This document shows, in pieces, positions 1-9,500 of a stretch of DNA of 64,000 bases. Where the stretch lies: the NCBI RefSeq assembly GCF_004006665.1, contig NZ_QOCL01000013.1:62001-126000 (forward strand), in the 5' to 3' direction. The stretch is from Halobacteriovorax sp. HLS. Lineage in GTDB: Bacteria > Bdellovibrionota > Bacteriovoracia > Bacteriovoracales > Bacteriovoracaceae. Position 1 is the stretch's first letter; every line of letters begins with the position of its first letter. The notes under the pieces are model-generated. The model was not told the origin of the DNA, made no database searches, and saw only the letters and a program-made list of their open reading frames with translations. A program made the position numbers and the translations under genes.

Positions 1-21
1 AACGGCCAGTGCTGGACTTTA

Positions 22-42
22 ATAGGGAGACAAAGTCTCCCT
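22..42 (-). terminator. Hairpin ending the hpd-paa operon
   Basis: A perfect 9-bp stem (TAGGGAGAC / GTCTCCCTA) with an AAA loop lies 14 bases beyond the thiolase stop codon. The following run on the minus strand (TTAAAG) is poor in T, so it may be a weak terminator or an RNA 3'-end stabiliser. It suggests that the operon ends here and that no further paa genes are co-transcribed to the left. Confidence 0.55.
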
Positions 43-55
43 AGTAAATATTTAT

Positions 56-1252
56 TTATACTCTTTTAACTGATAGGGCAATTCCTTGGCCGACACCAAT
101 ACACATCGTCGCAAGACCTTGTTTTAATTTAGGATTCTTCTTCATTTGATGGGCCAAAGTCGTAAGGATACGAGCTCCTGAACAGCCTAGCGGATGTCCT
201 AGAGCGATTGCTCCACCGTTTAGATTAACTACAGATTCATCTATTTCAAGCTCTCTCATACATGCCAGTGCTTGTGCTGCAAAAGCTTCATTCAGTTCAA
301 CAATATCAAAGTCTGAAACTTTTAGGTTGAAGTCCTTACAAAGTTTTTTTGTGGCCTCTATAGGTCCAAGCCCCATGACATTCGGGTGAACACCTCTAAC
401 GGCAGCACCAGTAATTTCTACTATTGGTGTCAGGTTATGTTTTTTTAAGAACTCTTCTGAAACAACAACCACTGCGCTTGCTCCATCATTCATTGTCGAA
501 GCGTTTCCAGCTGTCACTGTTCCATCTTTTCTAAATACTGCTCTTAATTTAGAAAGCTGTTCTAGATTAGTGGAAGCACGCGGCCCTTCGTCAGTAGTAA
601 CCATGTGAGAGCTCTTTCTTAGTTTTACTTCAACAGGAAGTATCTCATCATCAAAGGCTCCATTTTCCATGGCCGCACATGCTTTCTTGTGAGAGTTGAG
701 TGCAAAGTTATCCTGATCAACTCTTGAGATTTTATATTGTTCAGCAACTTCTTCTGCTGTTTCTCCCATTCCGTAAAGGGGAAATAGTTCAGTCATTGCA
801 GGGTTTGGAAAACGCCAACCAAATGTAGTGTCATACATTTTAGAGTCTCTTCCAAACGCAGTGGAACCTTTAGAGATAACTAGAGGAGCTCTGGTCATAC
901 TCTCTGCACCACCAATAATGAAACAATCGCCAAAGCCTGCACTAATTCTTCCAACAGCATCCATTACTGCATCTAGAGAAGAACCACACAATCTATTAAT
1001 TGTTGTAGCAGGAACTTCATATGGAAAACCTGCGAGAACTGCGGCCATTCTCCCTAGATTTCTATTATCTTCACCAGCTTGATTTGCACAGCCTACGATA
1101 ACATCATCAATTTCTTTGAGATCAAAATTTGCCCAAGATTTAATATCTTTGAAAAGTCCAGCTAGCATATCATCGACTCTGACTTGTGAAAGCGAGCCAC
1201 CTATTTTTCCCATCGGAGTTCTCTTGGCATATACAAGATATGTTTTTTTCAT
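56..1252 (-). CDS. paaJ: Thiolase, 3-oxoadipyl-CoA/acetyl-CoA acyltransferase (PaaJ/PcaF type)
   Basis: This enzyme cleaves a 3-oxoacyl-CoA with CoA, the last step of beta-oxidation-type aromatic breakdown (3-oxoadipyl-CoA to succinyl-CoA and acetyl-CoA). The 398 residues match a full-length type I thiolase. The nucleophile is Cys89 in NRLCGSS, with the GHP histidine at about 353 and the second catalytic Cys at about 384 in CIGVG. The stretch GGAESMTRAP is typical of the PaaJ/PcaF branch. It is the last gene of the hpd-paa operon, 9 bases after the preceding stop. Acetoacetyl-CoA or other 3-oxoacyl-CoA thiolysis is also possible, and it could serve the liu/SCOT route encoded further right. 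The thiolase family is certain; the exact substrate is inferred from neighbours. Confidence 0.9.
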   Translation of the reverse strand: MKKTYLVYAKRTPMGKIGGSLSQVRVDDMLAGLFKDIKSWANFDLKEIDDVIVGCANQAGEDNRNLGRMAAVLAGFPYEVPATTINRLCGSSLDAVMDAVGRISAGFGDCFIIGGAESMTRAPLVISKGSTAFGRDSKMYDTTFGWRFPNPAMTELFPLYGMGETAEEVAEQYKISRVDQDNFALNSHKKACAAMENGAFDDEILPVEVKLRKSSHMVTTDEGPRASTNLEQLSKLRAVFRKDGTVTAGNASTMNDGASAVVVVSEEFLKKHNLTPIVEITGAAVRGVHPNVMGLGPIEATKKLCKDFNLKVSDFDIVELNEAFAAQALACMRELEIDESVVNLNGGAIALGHPLGCSGARILTTLAHQMKKNPKLKQGLATMCIGVGQGIALSVKRV

Positions 1253-1261
1253 TTTTAATTC

Positions 1262-1942
1262 CTATATTTTTGAAGCGGCAAGCCTAAGCTTGCTAGACGC
1301 TCTATATCTTTGATCTCTTGTCACATCATAAAGAGTATCAAGAAGCATTAGTATATTCTTTGCACCAATTGATTTTGCCCATTGAAAAGGTCCAAGCGGA
1401 TAATTCACTCCAAACTTCATGGCCGTATCAATGTCTTTTTCTTCTGCTAGACCATCTTCAAGGGAAAAGTAGGCTTCATTGATAACCATAGAAATAACTC
1501 TAGGGTAGGTGAACCCTATTCCTGCACTTTTAACTCTAATTGAATTGAGCCCTAAAAGTGAGTGAAATTCCTCTATGGCACTATTTGTTTCTTCATCAGC
1601 TGCAAAGTACTCATGAGTGTTCTTTGGTGATGGAAAAGAAAGAGAAATAGCTCCTTTTAATGTTTTTACTGTTTCAAAGAGTTGCTCTCCCCAATAGCAA
1701 GCAAGGTCACTTACAATAGGGCAGTCTGATTGAACTCTTAAATTCTTAAGTAGCGAGACCTTCTTTTCAATAGGCGTTAGTGAGAAGTCCATGATGTAGT
1801 CATAGTCACTATAATGTGAACGCTTGTCTTCAAATGGAGACTTATCTTCAATATCATAGAAAGACACATCAAGAGCTTTAAGTTGTTCATACATAGGGTG
1901 ATTCTTGGTCGCTAGAACAAGAAAATTTCTATTCGTAGTCAT
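1262..1942 (-). CDS. C-terminal half of a PaaH-type 3-hydroxyacyl-CoA dehydrogenase, as a separate gene
   Basis: The 226 residues correspond to the part that follows the first catalytic module in PaaH of E. coli: a degenerate N-terminal segment, then a second HCDH C-terminal domain with INEAYFSLEDG and DIDTAMKFGVNYPLGPF. There is no NAD-binding Rossmann motif, so it cannot act alone and probably completes the dimer or active site of the protein encoded just upstream. Its ATG at 1942 lies inside the end of that gene (14-base overlap, different frame) and has a strong ribosome site, AGGGAGGA, 5 bases ahead, so translation looks coupled. This is best read as gene fission of a PaaH-like protein. 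A sequencing frameshift is the alternative, but the well-placed ribosome site argues against it. Confidence 0.75.
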   Translation of the reverse strand: MTTNRNFLVLATKNHPMYEQLKALDVSFYDIEDKSPFEDKRSHYSDYDYIMDFSLTPIEKKVSLLKNLRVQSDCPIVSDLACYWGEQLFETVKTLKGAISLSFPSPKNTHEYFAADEETNSAIEEFHSLLGLNSIRVKSAGIGFTYPRVISMVINEAYFSLEDGLAEEKDIDTAMKFGVNYPLGPFQWAKSIGAKNILMLLDTLYDVTRDQRYRASSKLRLAASKI

Positions 1943-2792
1943 AGAATCCTCCCTTTACTTTCTTACCAATTCGTCCACTATCGACCATCTGTTTCTGAAG
2001 AAGGTGAGGTGCGAATCTTGGATCATTGTAAAAACTATTCCAAACAGACTGTGTTACAGAGTAATTAATATCAATGCCAATTAAGTCCATCAGCTCGAAC
2101 GGTCCCATTCTAAAACCACCACACTCTTTAAGGATTGTATCTACTTCTGTGATCCTTTCTTTATCGTAGTGTGAAACTACGCGCATGGCCTCTCCGTAGA
2201 AATTTCTTGCAACTCTATTAACAATAAAGCCTGGAGAATCATTACAAATGGCAACTTCTTTGGAATGCTCTTTGAACCATTGTTCAAAAAAGGTAATTAT
2301 TTGTGGATTAGTCCAATGCCCCTTTATAACTTCAACCAATTTCATAATTGGCGCAGGGTTAAAGAAGTGTAGTCCTAAGAATTTCTCTTTTCTAGCAGAT
2401 GATAATTCCTTTGCAAGACTAGAAATTGGAATAGAACTAGTGTTGGAAGATAGAATTGTATCTTCATGGCACAAGTCATCTAGCTTTTTAAAAACGGAAG
2501 TTTTAATTTCTAGATTCTCTATAATCGCTTCGACTACAAGTGAGACGTCTTTATTAAAACTTTCCCAAGTCGAAGCGCTTAGATTTGATTTAAAGGATAA
2601 GACTTCTTCTTGAGAAAACTTTCCTTTTGCTTGAAGCTTTTCCCATGAAGAATTGACGCTTTTTATCGCATCATGAGTAACTTCTGAATTTCCATCTAAG
2701 AGTTCAACTTTAAGTCCTTGTTGAACGAACCATTGGGCGATTCCTCGCCCCATAGTTCCAGCCCCTATAACAAGAACTGACTTTATTTGCAT
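1929..2792 (-). CDS. paaH: 3-hydroxyacyl-CoA dehydrogenase, NAD-binding and first C-terminal domain (PaaH-like)
   Basis: It oxidises a 3-hydroxyacyl-CoA to the 3-oxoacyl-CoA with NAD (in the phenylacetate route, 3-hydroxyadipyl-CoA to 3-oxoadipyl-CoA). The 287 residues are the usual length of a stand-alone HAD. The Rossmann motif GAGTMGRGIA starts at residue 10, SSNTSS lies near 116, and the catalytic His142 sits in LHFFNP. The C-terminal domain contains GFIVNRVARNFYGEA and GPFELMDLIG. The final residues (GGFYDYE) match the point where PaaH continues into its second C-terminal domain, which here is the next gene. The stop codon of paaA is directly upstream of no gap: the two genes abut (2792/2793). 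Dehydrogenase function is clear; the PaaH assignment rests on operon context. Confidence 0.88.
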   Translation of the reverse strand: MQIKSVLVIGAGTMGRGIAQWFVQQGLKVELLDGNSEVTHDAIKSVNSSWEKLQAKGKFSQEEVLSFKSNLSASTWESFNKDVSLVVEAIIENLEIKTSVFKKLDDLCHEDTILSSNTSSIPISSLAKELSSARKEKFLGLHFFNPAPIMKLVEVIKGHWTNPQIITFFEQWFKEHSKEVAICNDSPGFIVNRVARNFYGEAMRVVSHYDKERITEVDTILKECGGFRMGPFELMDLIGIDINYSVTQSVWNSFYNDPRFAPHLLQKQMVDSGRIGKKVKGGFYDYE

Positions 2793-3617
2793 TTATGAGT
2801 CTCTTTTTGGCTGATCTTCTTCTTTATATTCTGGAACAACAAGACCAAATTTTGCACAAAGCTCGTGAATTTCTTTTACGAATACATCTCTAACCTCAGC
2901 GTTTGTTCTTGCCTTTAATCCAAGGTTTACATAAAGATCATTAGTTCTACCCTTAGTTGAACCAAAAACATTCATCACTCTTGGCCACCAGATATTTAAT
3001 CTTTCTTGTAAGAATGCCTTATCTTCTTCGCTTCTAAGAGCAAGAATTTTTACCCACTTATCACCGTGAGTTAAGTGCATAACTTCTTCTTTATAAATTC
3101 CTTCAATTCCCTTTTTCCAAGGAAGGTAGCTTGACTTAAGTGTATCTTCTAGTTGGTGACCTGCTGCTCTGTCCATTAGGAAGTTAAAGAGAATGAAGTC
3201 AGTCCAGTGCTTAATATTATAGTAGAAGATATTTACTCTATAATCGTCTTTGAGTCTTTTGAATCCAATATTGATATCGTCTTCTTCTAGCTTATAACCA
3301 AGATCAACTTTTTCAATGTGACTTGAAGGATCTTCTCCTAAGTCTTCTAGAAGCTTATAAATAACACTTGCGTGTCTCATTTCATCTTTTACAATTTGAG
3401 CAACAATTACTTTCTCTTGCAGAGTAGGGGCTTTTTCAATCCATGGTGCATAACCAAGAGAACCTGAATACTCAGAGTCTCCTTGCATCCATAGAAGGTT
3501 CTTTAGGTGCTTCTTGTAAAACTCTGGTAACTCTTCACCTTTGTCAAAAGTTTTCCCATTTTTAATGTCAGCAAATAATGCTTTTTGTTCTTCTGTGTAC
3601 TCTCTAGCTGTAGTCAT
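2793..3617 (-). CDS. PaaA-like di-iron oxygenase (phenylacetyl-CoA epoxidase catalytic subunit family)
   Basis: PaaA is the catalytic subunit of the ring 1,2-phenylacetyl-CoA epoxidase. All six di-iron ligands can be aligned with E. coli PaaA: Glu49, Glu79 and His82 (DEMRH), Asp140 (HWTD), Glu178 and His181 (KEEVMH). APTLQEKVI and WWPRVMNVFG also match family blocks. At 274 residues it is shorter than E. coli PaaA (309), losing C-terminal sequence. I start it at 3617 (MTTAREY) because AAGGAAAT lies just upstream, overlapping the stop of paaG; an in-frame ATG at 3662 would lie within paaG. The multicomponent partners PaaB, PaaC, PaaD and the reductase PaaE are missing from the operon and the window. 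The substrate may therefore be phenylacetyl-CoA or another aryl-CoA. Family placement is firm, reaction uncertain. Confidence 0.82.
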   Translation of the reverse strand: MTTAREYTEEQKALFADIKNGKTFDKGEELPEFYKKHLKNLLWMQGDSEYSGSLGYAPWIEKAPTLQEKVIVAQIVKDEMRHASVIYKLLEDLGEDPSSHIEKVDLGYKLEEDDINIGFKRLKDDYRVNIFYYNIKHWTDFILFNFLMDRAAGHQLEDTLKSSYLPWKKGIEGIYKEEVMHLTHGDKWVKILALRSEEDKAFLQERLNIWWPRVMNVFGSTKGRTNDLYVNLGLKARTNAEVRDVFVKEIHELCAKFGLVVPEYKEEDQPKRDS

Positions 3618-3618
3618 A

Positions 3619-4407
3619 TTAATTTCCTTTGAAGTTTGGTTTTCTTTTTTCAAAAAATGCATTTAGACCTTCTTTGTAATCATTTGAGTTACCAAGAAAT
3701 CTTTGCACGTATGTTTCATTATTTAAACTATCTATAAATGTATTATCAGCTGCATATTGTAAGTTGGTCTTGATCAGCTCAACGCACTTTGGGGCCATTT
3801 CATTTATTTTTTCACAGGCCTCTAGAGCTTCAATGAATGGGTCTTCGCAAACTTCGTTAACAAGTCCCACCTCTTTAAGCTGCTCGCTCGTAAGAGCTTC
3901 GTTAAAGAGAAAGAATTCCAGTGCTTTCTTTGCTCCTAGTGCCGCTAGGAAAGTATTAGAACTTCCTGCATCTGGAGCAAGTCCTAGTTTAGAAAATCCT
4001 GAAATAAATTTGGCGCCACTTTTAGCGTAAATTAAGTCACATGCTAAAGCCACTGATAGTCCTGCACCGGCACTTACGCCATTAATTGCACCAACAACAA
4101 TTTTCTTAGATGATCTAATACTTTGTACTAAAGGATTCCACTCGGTTTCAAGTGTATTTCCTAAATCAACAGGAGCTTCTCCCGCTTGTACACTTCTATC
4201 GTTGAGATCTTGACCTGTACAAAAGGCCTTGCCTTTAGCGGTGAGAACGATTGATTTTACTTCATCGTTCTTATTAGCTTCTCGAATGGCCTTAACAATT
4301 TCAAGTTTAGCTTGAGTGTTTAGAGCATTATAAACCTCTTCACGATTTATTGTGATTACTCTTGTTTGATCCTTCAAATCAATTTCAATATATTGATAAT
4401 CGCTCAT
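3619..4407 (-). CDS. paaG: Crotonase, 1,2-epoxyphenylacetyl-CoA isomerase (PaaG)
   Basis: PaaG isomerises the ring epoxide of phenylacetyl-CoA to the oxepin form, and also shifts double bonds in later intermediates. The 262-residue protein has the full crotonase fold. FCTGQDLNDR near residue 63 is a signature shared with E. coli PaaG (FCAGQDLNDR). FSKLGLAPDAGSS carries Asp146, matching the catalytic Asp of PaaG in place of the second Glu of true hydratases. SAGAGLSVALACD forms the oxyanion-hole region. The C-terminus (EGLNAFFEKRKPNFKGN) is typical of crotonases. It lies between paaF and paaA, 1-2 bases from each, which fits an epoxidase-isomerase pair. Confidence 0.88.
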   Translation of the reverse strand: MSDYQYIEIDLKDQTRVITINREEVYNALNTQAKLEIVKAIREANKNDEVKSIVLTAKGKAFCTGQDLNDRSVQAGEAPVDLGNTLETEWNPLVQSIRSSKKIVVGAINGVSAGAGLSVALACDLIYAKSGAKFISGFSKLGLAPDAGSSNTFLAALGAKKALEFFLFNEALTSEQLKEVGLVNEVCEDPFIEALEACEKINEMAPKCVELIKTNLQYAADNTFIDSLNNETYVQRFLGNSNDYKEGLNAFFEKRKPNFKGN

Positions 4408-4408
4408 C

Positions 4409-5188
4409 TTAGTTTCCTTTATACTCAGGAGATCTTTTTTCTAGAAATGCGTTCATTCCTTCTTTTTGATCATGCGAGGCAAATGTTAAATAGAAGTTTC
4501 TTCTCTCATATTCTAGAGCGTCCCATAGTCCCATATCCTGAGACTTATTAACTGAATCTTTTACAAGTCTAGAAGCGACAGGGGATTTGTCAGCAATTTT
4601 CTTGGCCAATTCAAATGTCTCTTGTAAAAGAGTCGTTGCAGGAACAACCTTTGCGACGATACCCCAGTCATAAGCTGTTTGAGCATCTATCATTTCGCCT
4701 GTGAGGGCCATGAGCATTGATTTACTTTTACCAGCTGCCTTAGTCAGCCTCGCTGTTCCCCCTGCTCCTGGAACTGTTCCAATATTTATTTCTGGCTGTC
4801 CAAATTTTGCTTTATGACCAGCAATTGTAATATCACAGGCCATCGCAAGCTCATGACCTGCTCCAAGAGCAAACCCATTAACTGCTGCGATTATTGGCTT
4901 ACTTATGAGCGAAAACCTTCGCCATAACTTCATTCTAGAGTCGTTGAGCTGGTCAATTGCACCGGCATCAACCATCTTTTGAATGTCGGCGCCCGCCGCA
5001 AAGGCCCTTTCATCACCAGTAATAATTATCACTCTTACTTCTGGTAGAGACTCTAGTCTTTCAAGTTCAGTAATCACTTGGCCTAAAAGCTCTGTTGTTA
5101 TGGCATTTAAAACCTTTGGTCTATTGAGTTGTAAAGTGGCAACTCTCATATCATTTTGAAAAGGGTGGGTGCAGATAAGTTCATTCAT
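4409..5188 (-). CDS. paaF: Enoyl-CoA hydratase (PaaF type)
   Basis: It adds water across a 2,3-enoyl-CoA; in phenylacetate breakdown PaaF hydrates 2,3-dehydroadipyl-CoA. The protein is 259 residues, normal for a crotonase. Both catalytic glutamates of a true hydratase are present: Glu113 in GAGHELAMACD and Glu133 in FGQPEINIG, followed by PGAGGTARL. AFAAGADIQKM forms the CoA-binding loop. It overlaps the stop of hpd by one base and precedes paaG by one base, so it is co-transcribed. A general short-chain hydratase role is equally possible; the PaaF name is based on context. Confidence 0.87.
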   Translation of the reverse strand: MNELICTHPFQNDMRVATLQLNRPKVLNAITTELLGQVITELERLESLPEVRVIIITGDERAFAAGADIQKMVDAGAIDQLNDSRMKLWRRFSLISKPIIAAVNGFALGAGHELAMACDITIAGHKAKFGQPEINIGTVPGAGGTARLTKAAGKSKSMLMALTGEMIDAQTAYDWGIVAKVVPATTLLQETFELAKKIADKSPVASRLVKDSVNKSQDMGLWDALEYERRNFYLTFASHDQKEGMNAFLEKRSPEYKGN

Positions 5189-6267
5189 TACTTTAAGTAT
5201 CCTCTTTTCACTTGATCTCTTTCAATTGAATCAAAAAGGGCCTGAAAGTTTCCTTCTCCGAAACCGTCGTTCTTCTTTCTTTGAATGAATTCAAAAAATA
5301 ACGGACCTACATAAGTTTGCGTGAAGTTTTGAATGAGATATCCATCAGCATCACCATCAACTAATAGTTTGGCCTTTTCTAACTCATCAATATTCTCTTC
5401 AACATTTATCCCGCGCTCAGGAATCATTTCATAATATGTGTGAGGTATATCCAAGAATTGAATTCCTCTTTCAATTAGCTCAGGAACAGTATCGAGAATT
5501 TTTCCACAAGTTAGAGCTATATGCTGTACTCCAGGACCTTTGTGGAGATCTAAGAATTCTTGAATTTGTGATTTACCATTTTCAATCTCAGGCTCATTAA
5601 TTGGAATAATAACAGCATTATTTTCTAGCTGAACTACTTTTGAGTTTAGTCCCGTTTTTTCACCCTTAATATCAAAGTATCTCGTTTCAGAAAAACCATA
5701 AACATCCTTATAGAATTTAACCCACTTTTCCATCTCGCCTTTAGGGACGTTATTTGTAAGGTGATCAATTCTTGCAACACGGCTATTAAGTGGCGTTGCT
5801 TCTGGATCATTCTCTAGTTTTGTATAACCTGGTCTAAAGTGTGGACGTGGTCTTTGAACAAATTCGTTTAGGACATCTCCAAAACCTTTTATGGCAGCAG
5901 TGAAGTATTCTCCTTGTTCACATACTTGTTTACTAAGAGGTCTAACGAGTTCGGCGCCTCTTTCAATTGCTGTATTGATTGCATGTTCACAGTCTTCAAC
6001 CAGAAAAGACATTGTTGAAACACCTTCTCCATGCGCTTTATAGTATTGAGCAGAGTGGGAGTCTTCATTCTTGTCAGCGACAAGTAGAAAGCGAACTTGA
6101 CCCTGAGAAAATAGCTCAGAGTTTAATTCTTTATTTTCGTATGTTCTTACAAAACCAAATTTTTTAAACAATTCTTTTGTAGGTGTATTAAGAGACTCAC
6201 AAGTGAACTCTAAATGATCCACGGCTATGATTCCAAGTGGGTTCTTATCGTTTATTACGCTAGACAC
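5188..6267 (-). CDS. hpd: 4-hydroxyphenylpyruvate dioxygenase
   Basis: This Fe(II) enzyme converts 4-hydroxyphenylpyruvate, from tyrosine, to homogentisate with loss of CO2. The 359 residues form two vicinal-oxygen-chelate domains. The iron ligands are His169 (RIDHLTN), His249 (GVQHIAL) and Glu326 (LFFEFIQRK), and the C-terminal GFGEGNFQALFDSIERDQ is diagnostic of HPPD. The start is GTG at 6267, preceded by GAGGTG four bases upstream; a nearby ATG at 6269 is out of frame. It is the first gene of the operon, divergent from the aryl-pyruvate oxidoreductase gene. Homogentisate dioxygenase, isomerase and fumarylacetoacetase are not in this window. Confidence 0.95.
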   Translation of the reverse strand: MSSVINDKNPLGIIAVDHLEFTCESLNTPTKELFKKFGFVRTYENKELNSELFSQGQVRFLLVADKNEDSHSAQYYKAHGEGVSTMSFLVEDCEHAINTAIERGAELVRPLSKQVCEQGEYFTAAIKGFGDVLNEFVQRPRPHFRPGYTKLENDPEATPLNSRVARIDHLTNNVPKGEMEKWVKFYKDVYGFSETRYFDIKGEKTGLNSKVVQLENNAVIIPINEPEIENGKSQIQEFLDLHKGPGVQHIALTCGKILDTVPELIERGIQFLDIPHTYYEMIPERGINVEENIDELEKAKLLVDGDADGYLIQNFTQTYVGPLFFEFIQRKKNDGFGEGNFQALFDSIERDQVKRGYLK

Positions 6268-6304
6268 ATTGCACCTCGTTAAATGGTAGATATTTTATTG
6301 AAGT

Positions 6305-6333
6305 ATTTTGGTATAGAAAGAGCAGAGTTTCAA
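6305..6333 (-). promoter_or_regulatory. Candidate promoter of the hpd-paa operon
   Basis: On the minus strand TTGAAA (6328-6333) and CAAAAT (6305-6310) are separated by 17 bases, a fair sigma-70-type pair about 40 bases ahead of the hpd start. It lies in the 291-base divergent region (6268-6558) shared with the oxidoreductase gene. I saw no strong operator palindrome there, only short ones (ACTTAAGT at about 6449). Confidence 0.35.
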
Positions 6334-6497
6334 GGCGCGATAGGGTAATGACGCAGATCTTTTTAATAATAATTAAGTATTTAACATAGCGAAAAACCTG
6401 TCATCTCCCTATGTATCTTTCTGTTTAATTTTGTGAAATATTTTTTTTACTTAAGTCATTGATATGGCCTAGTTTCTTATGATGTCGCAATAAATAC

Positions 6498-6527
6498 ATG
6501 ACAGAGCGAGTCCGTTTTTCGTATGAT
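6498..6527 (+). promoter_or_regulatory. Candidate promoter of the aryl-pyruvate oxidoreductase gene
   Basis: ATGACA (6498-6503) and TATGAT (6522-6527) are separated by 18 bases; each matches the sigma-70 consensus at five of six positions. The predicted transcript would start near 6534, giving a leader of about 25 bases with TTAGGAAT before the ATG. Confidence 0.45.
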
Positions 6528-6558
6528 ACCTAAAAAAATTAATGAGTTAGGAATATAA

Positions 6559-9500
6559 ATGAGCATTGAAATACTTAATGGAAATGAACTTATTGTTCAA
6601 GGTGGACTTGAGGCAGGTTTTAATCTTTATACAGGTTATCCTGGATCTCCTTTGGCCGATTACTTCAATATTCTTTATAAGAGAAAAGATGAATTTCAGG
6701 CCAAAGGAATTCGTGTTGCTATTGCAAACTCTGAGGCCAATGCCGCAGCTATGGCCTCTGGAGCTAAACAGGCCGGAAGAGATTGTCTTGTTGCTATGAA
6801 ATCCATGGGGCTACATGTTGCCTCTGATGCACTTTCTGTCGGAAATTTCGCTAACCCTGGCGCTACGACTATTGATGAACAAACTGGTGAAGAGATTTTT
6901 CCTGGAGTTGTTATCGCCGTTGGTGATGATCCTTGGTCTATGTCTACCTCGACACCTGCTGACTCTCGTTACTTATATAAGCACTTACATATTCCTTTTC
7001 TTGAACCTTCAACCCCTCAAGAGTTAAAAGACTGGATGGCACTTGCTCTACAAATCTCAAAGAGAACATCAGTTTATCAAGGCCTTCTGTTGACTACATA
7101 TATGGCAGAAGGTGGAGGTAGAGTAGAAGTTAAAGAACATAAAGTTGTTGATGGAAGTATCAAAACACTTGATCCATCTACTTTTGATTTATCGAAGAAT
7201 GTGATGGTTCCACCTAATTCACTTAAGGCCGATGTCTCTATGATTGAAGAGCGGTTTCCTAAAGTGGTAAAGGTTTTGAATGAATTAAAGCTAGACCAGA
7301 TTCTTGGAAATAGTGAATCGAAAATAGGTTTTATTTCAACTGGCGTTGTTTATGAAACTCTCAAGCAAGTCTTAGAGGAAGGATCACTCTTAGGTCATTT
7401 TAGTTTATATAAAATTGCCTGTTCTTATCCTTTGGCCGACGCTCAGCTTTTAGACTACCTAAAAGGGCTCGATACACTTGTTGTTGTTGAAGAAAAAAGA
7501 GGTTTTTTAGAGAATGAGTTAAAATCATTTTGTTCTACTCACGATATAAAGTTAAAATTCTTTGGAAAAGAGTTCTCTTCTGCTGAAGGATTTCCTTCTC
7601 ATGGGGGACTGAGTTATGAAATAGTTCTCTCAAAAGTAAAAGAACTTCTAGGTGTATTCAAGTTAGATCTATGTTCAGATTTAAAACACGAATTTTCAAA
7701 CCTTGATATGGACTTGCCAAGAAGACTTCCTACTTTCTGTCCAGGCTGTCCTCACAGGGAAACACTTTCTCTATTAAAAGATTTGAGAAGCGTTCTTAAA
7801 GATCAAGAAGGTTTAAACTTACTCTCTCATGGAGATGTGGGTTGTTACTCCCTATCTTTTCTTCCTCCTTTTAAAGAAATGCATAACCTCTCGGCCATGG
7901 GGCAAGGTGGTGCTCTAGGAGCTGGTGTAGATATATTCTCCGATAATCCATCTGTTGTATTAATGGGAGATTCAACATTCTTTCATTCGGGATTAACTGA
8001 TATCTCCAACTCTTTACAACTTGGTCATAATATAACGTATATACTTTTAGATAATGATAATACTGCAATGACCGGTCATCAAATGACTCCAGCATCAGGA
8101 ATTTCTGTTGAAGGAATTAAAAGACCACGTCAAAATATGTTATCTGTAGTTCAAGGTTTAGGTGTTACTCAATCATTTGAAGTTAATCCAAGTGATCGCT
8201 ACTTTTATAAAAATCTTCTCTTAGATATCGTTCATAGAGAAGGAGTTAAAGTTATAGTTTCTAATAAAGAATGTGGCCTGACCTTTCATGGAAGACAAAA
8301 GTCTATTGATAGAAAAACTTTTGCTTCTAATAAAACTGTTGCAAAAAAAGAGTTTTATCAAATAAATACTTCTGTCTGCGAAGACTGTAGAGAGTGTGTT
8401 GAAAATACTGGGTGTCCAGGACTGACTCAGATCCATGGGGCCTATGGAACAAAGGTTGCTATTGATCCTCAAATTTGTGTCGCCGATAGTTACTGTACTA
8501 AGATTAAAGCTTGTCCAAGCTTTGAGCTTGTTGAAGTTTCGGACTATCATCCTACAAAGTACAAAGATTCTAAGAAAATTAGTGTGAATCTTGATTCAAT
8601 TGAACTTCCAAAACCTTTAAAGTCTTTTGAAGATATAGCTAACGGTCGCGACTGGAGAATGGTTGTGACTGGAGTAGGTGGAAGTGGTGTGACTACAATC
8701 TCTAGAGTTGTATCCTATGCTGCTGTTGAGATGAATGGTCGCGATGATTTAGATTTTAAATTTATGGACCAAAAGGGATTGGCCCAACGTAACGGTAACG
8801 TCACTGGGCACTTAACAATTTTTAAGAAAGGACAGTCCCGTGGTGCAGTTACGCCACTTGGTACTGCAGATCTTCTCGTCTCTCCAGACTTACTAGATGC
8901 TAGTGGGCAACTCCAATTTTTAGGAGAGAACTCTTTAGCAATTATTGATAAGAATTTTCAAATACCTCTTTCAATTCTTTTAGATGACGGCGTAAATAAG
9001 CCAACTTTGACTGAGACACAGCTAAGAGCGGAGCTATCAAATACTCTGGGTGATAGAGTCACATTATCTGCTATGAAAAGCCTGTGTAATGATCTTCTAG
9101 GAAAGAGTGTGTATGCTTCGGCAATGATTCTTGGAGTGGCGTTTCAAAGTGGAGCTCTCCCGTTTACTTTTGAAAATATGAAAAAGGCCTTTAGCGAAAC
9201 AATTCGAAAAGAAGAGCTTGAGGCCAATTGGCAGGCATTCAATTTAGGTCGTAAAGTCTATCTTCATGGAGATCAATCTGTGAGAGATCAATACTTTAAG
9301 AAATCGGCCTCTATTAACGAAGTTGCTTTACTCAAAAAGAGTATTTTAGAATCTTTTTGTTCATGGCAAAAGAAAGACTTTTTTGTAGAGCTCTTTGAAA
9401 ATTCACATAAGAAATTGTCTACGTTATTTCCTAATATTAAGAATACGCACTTGGCCCACTATTTACATGATCAATATATTTATAATCGTGGTGTAAATAT

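Noticed and set aside
828-1313. Open frames antisense to the thiolase gene
   Set aside because: They mirror the codon structure of a certain gene, have no ribosome site and match no family.
1929-1942. Sequencing frameshift splitting paaH
   Set aside because: The second gene has its own strong ribosome site and ATG, there is no homopolymer at the junction, and the break is at a domain border. Kept only as an alternative.
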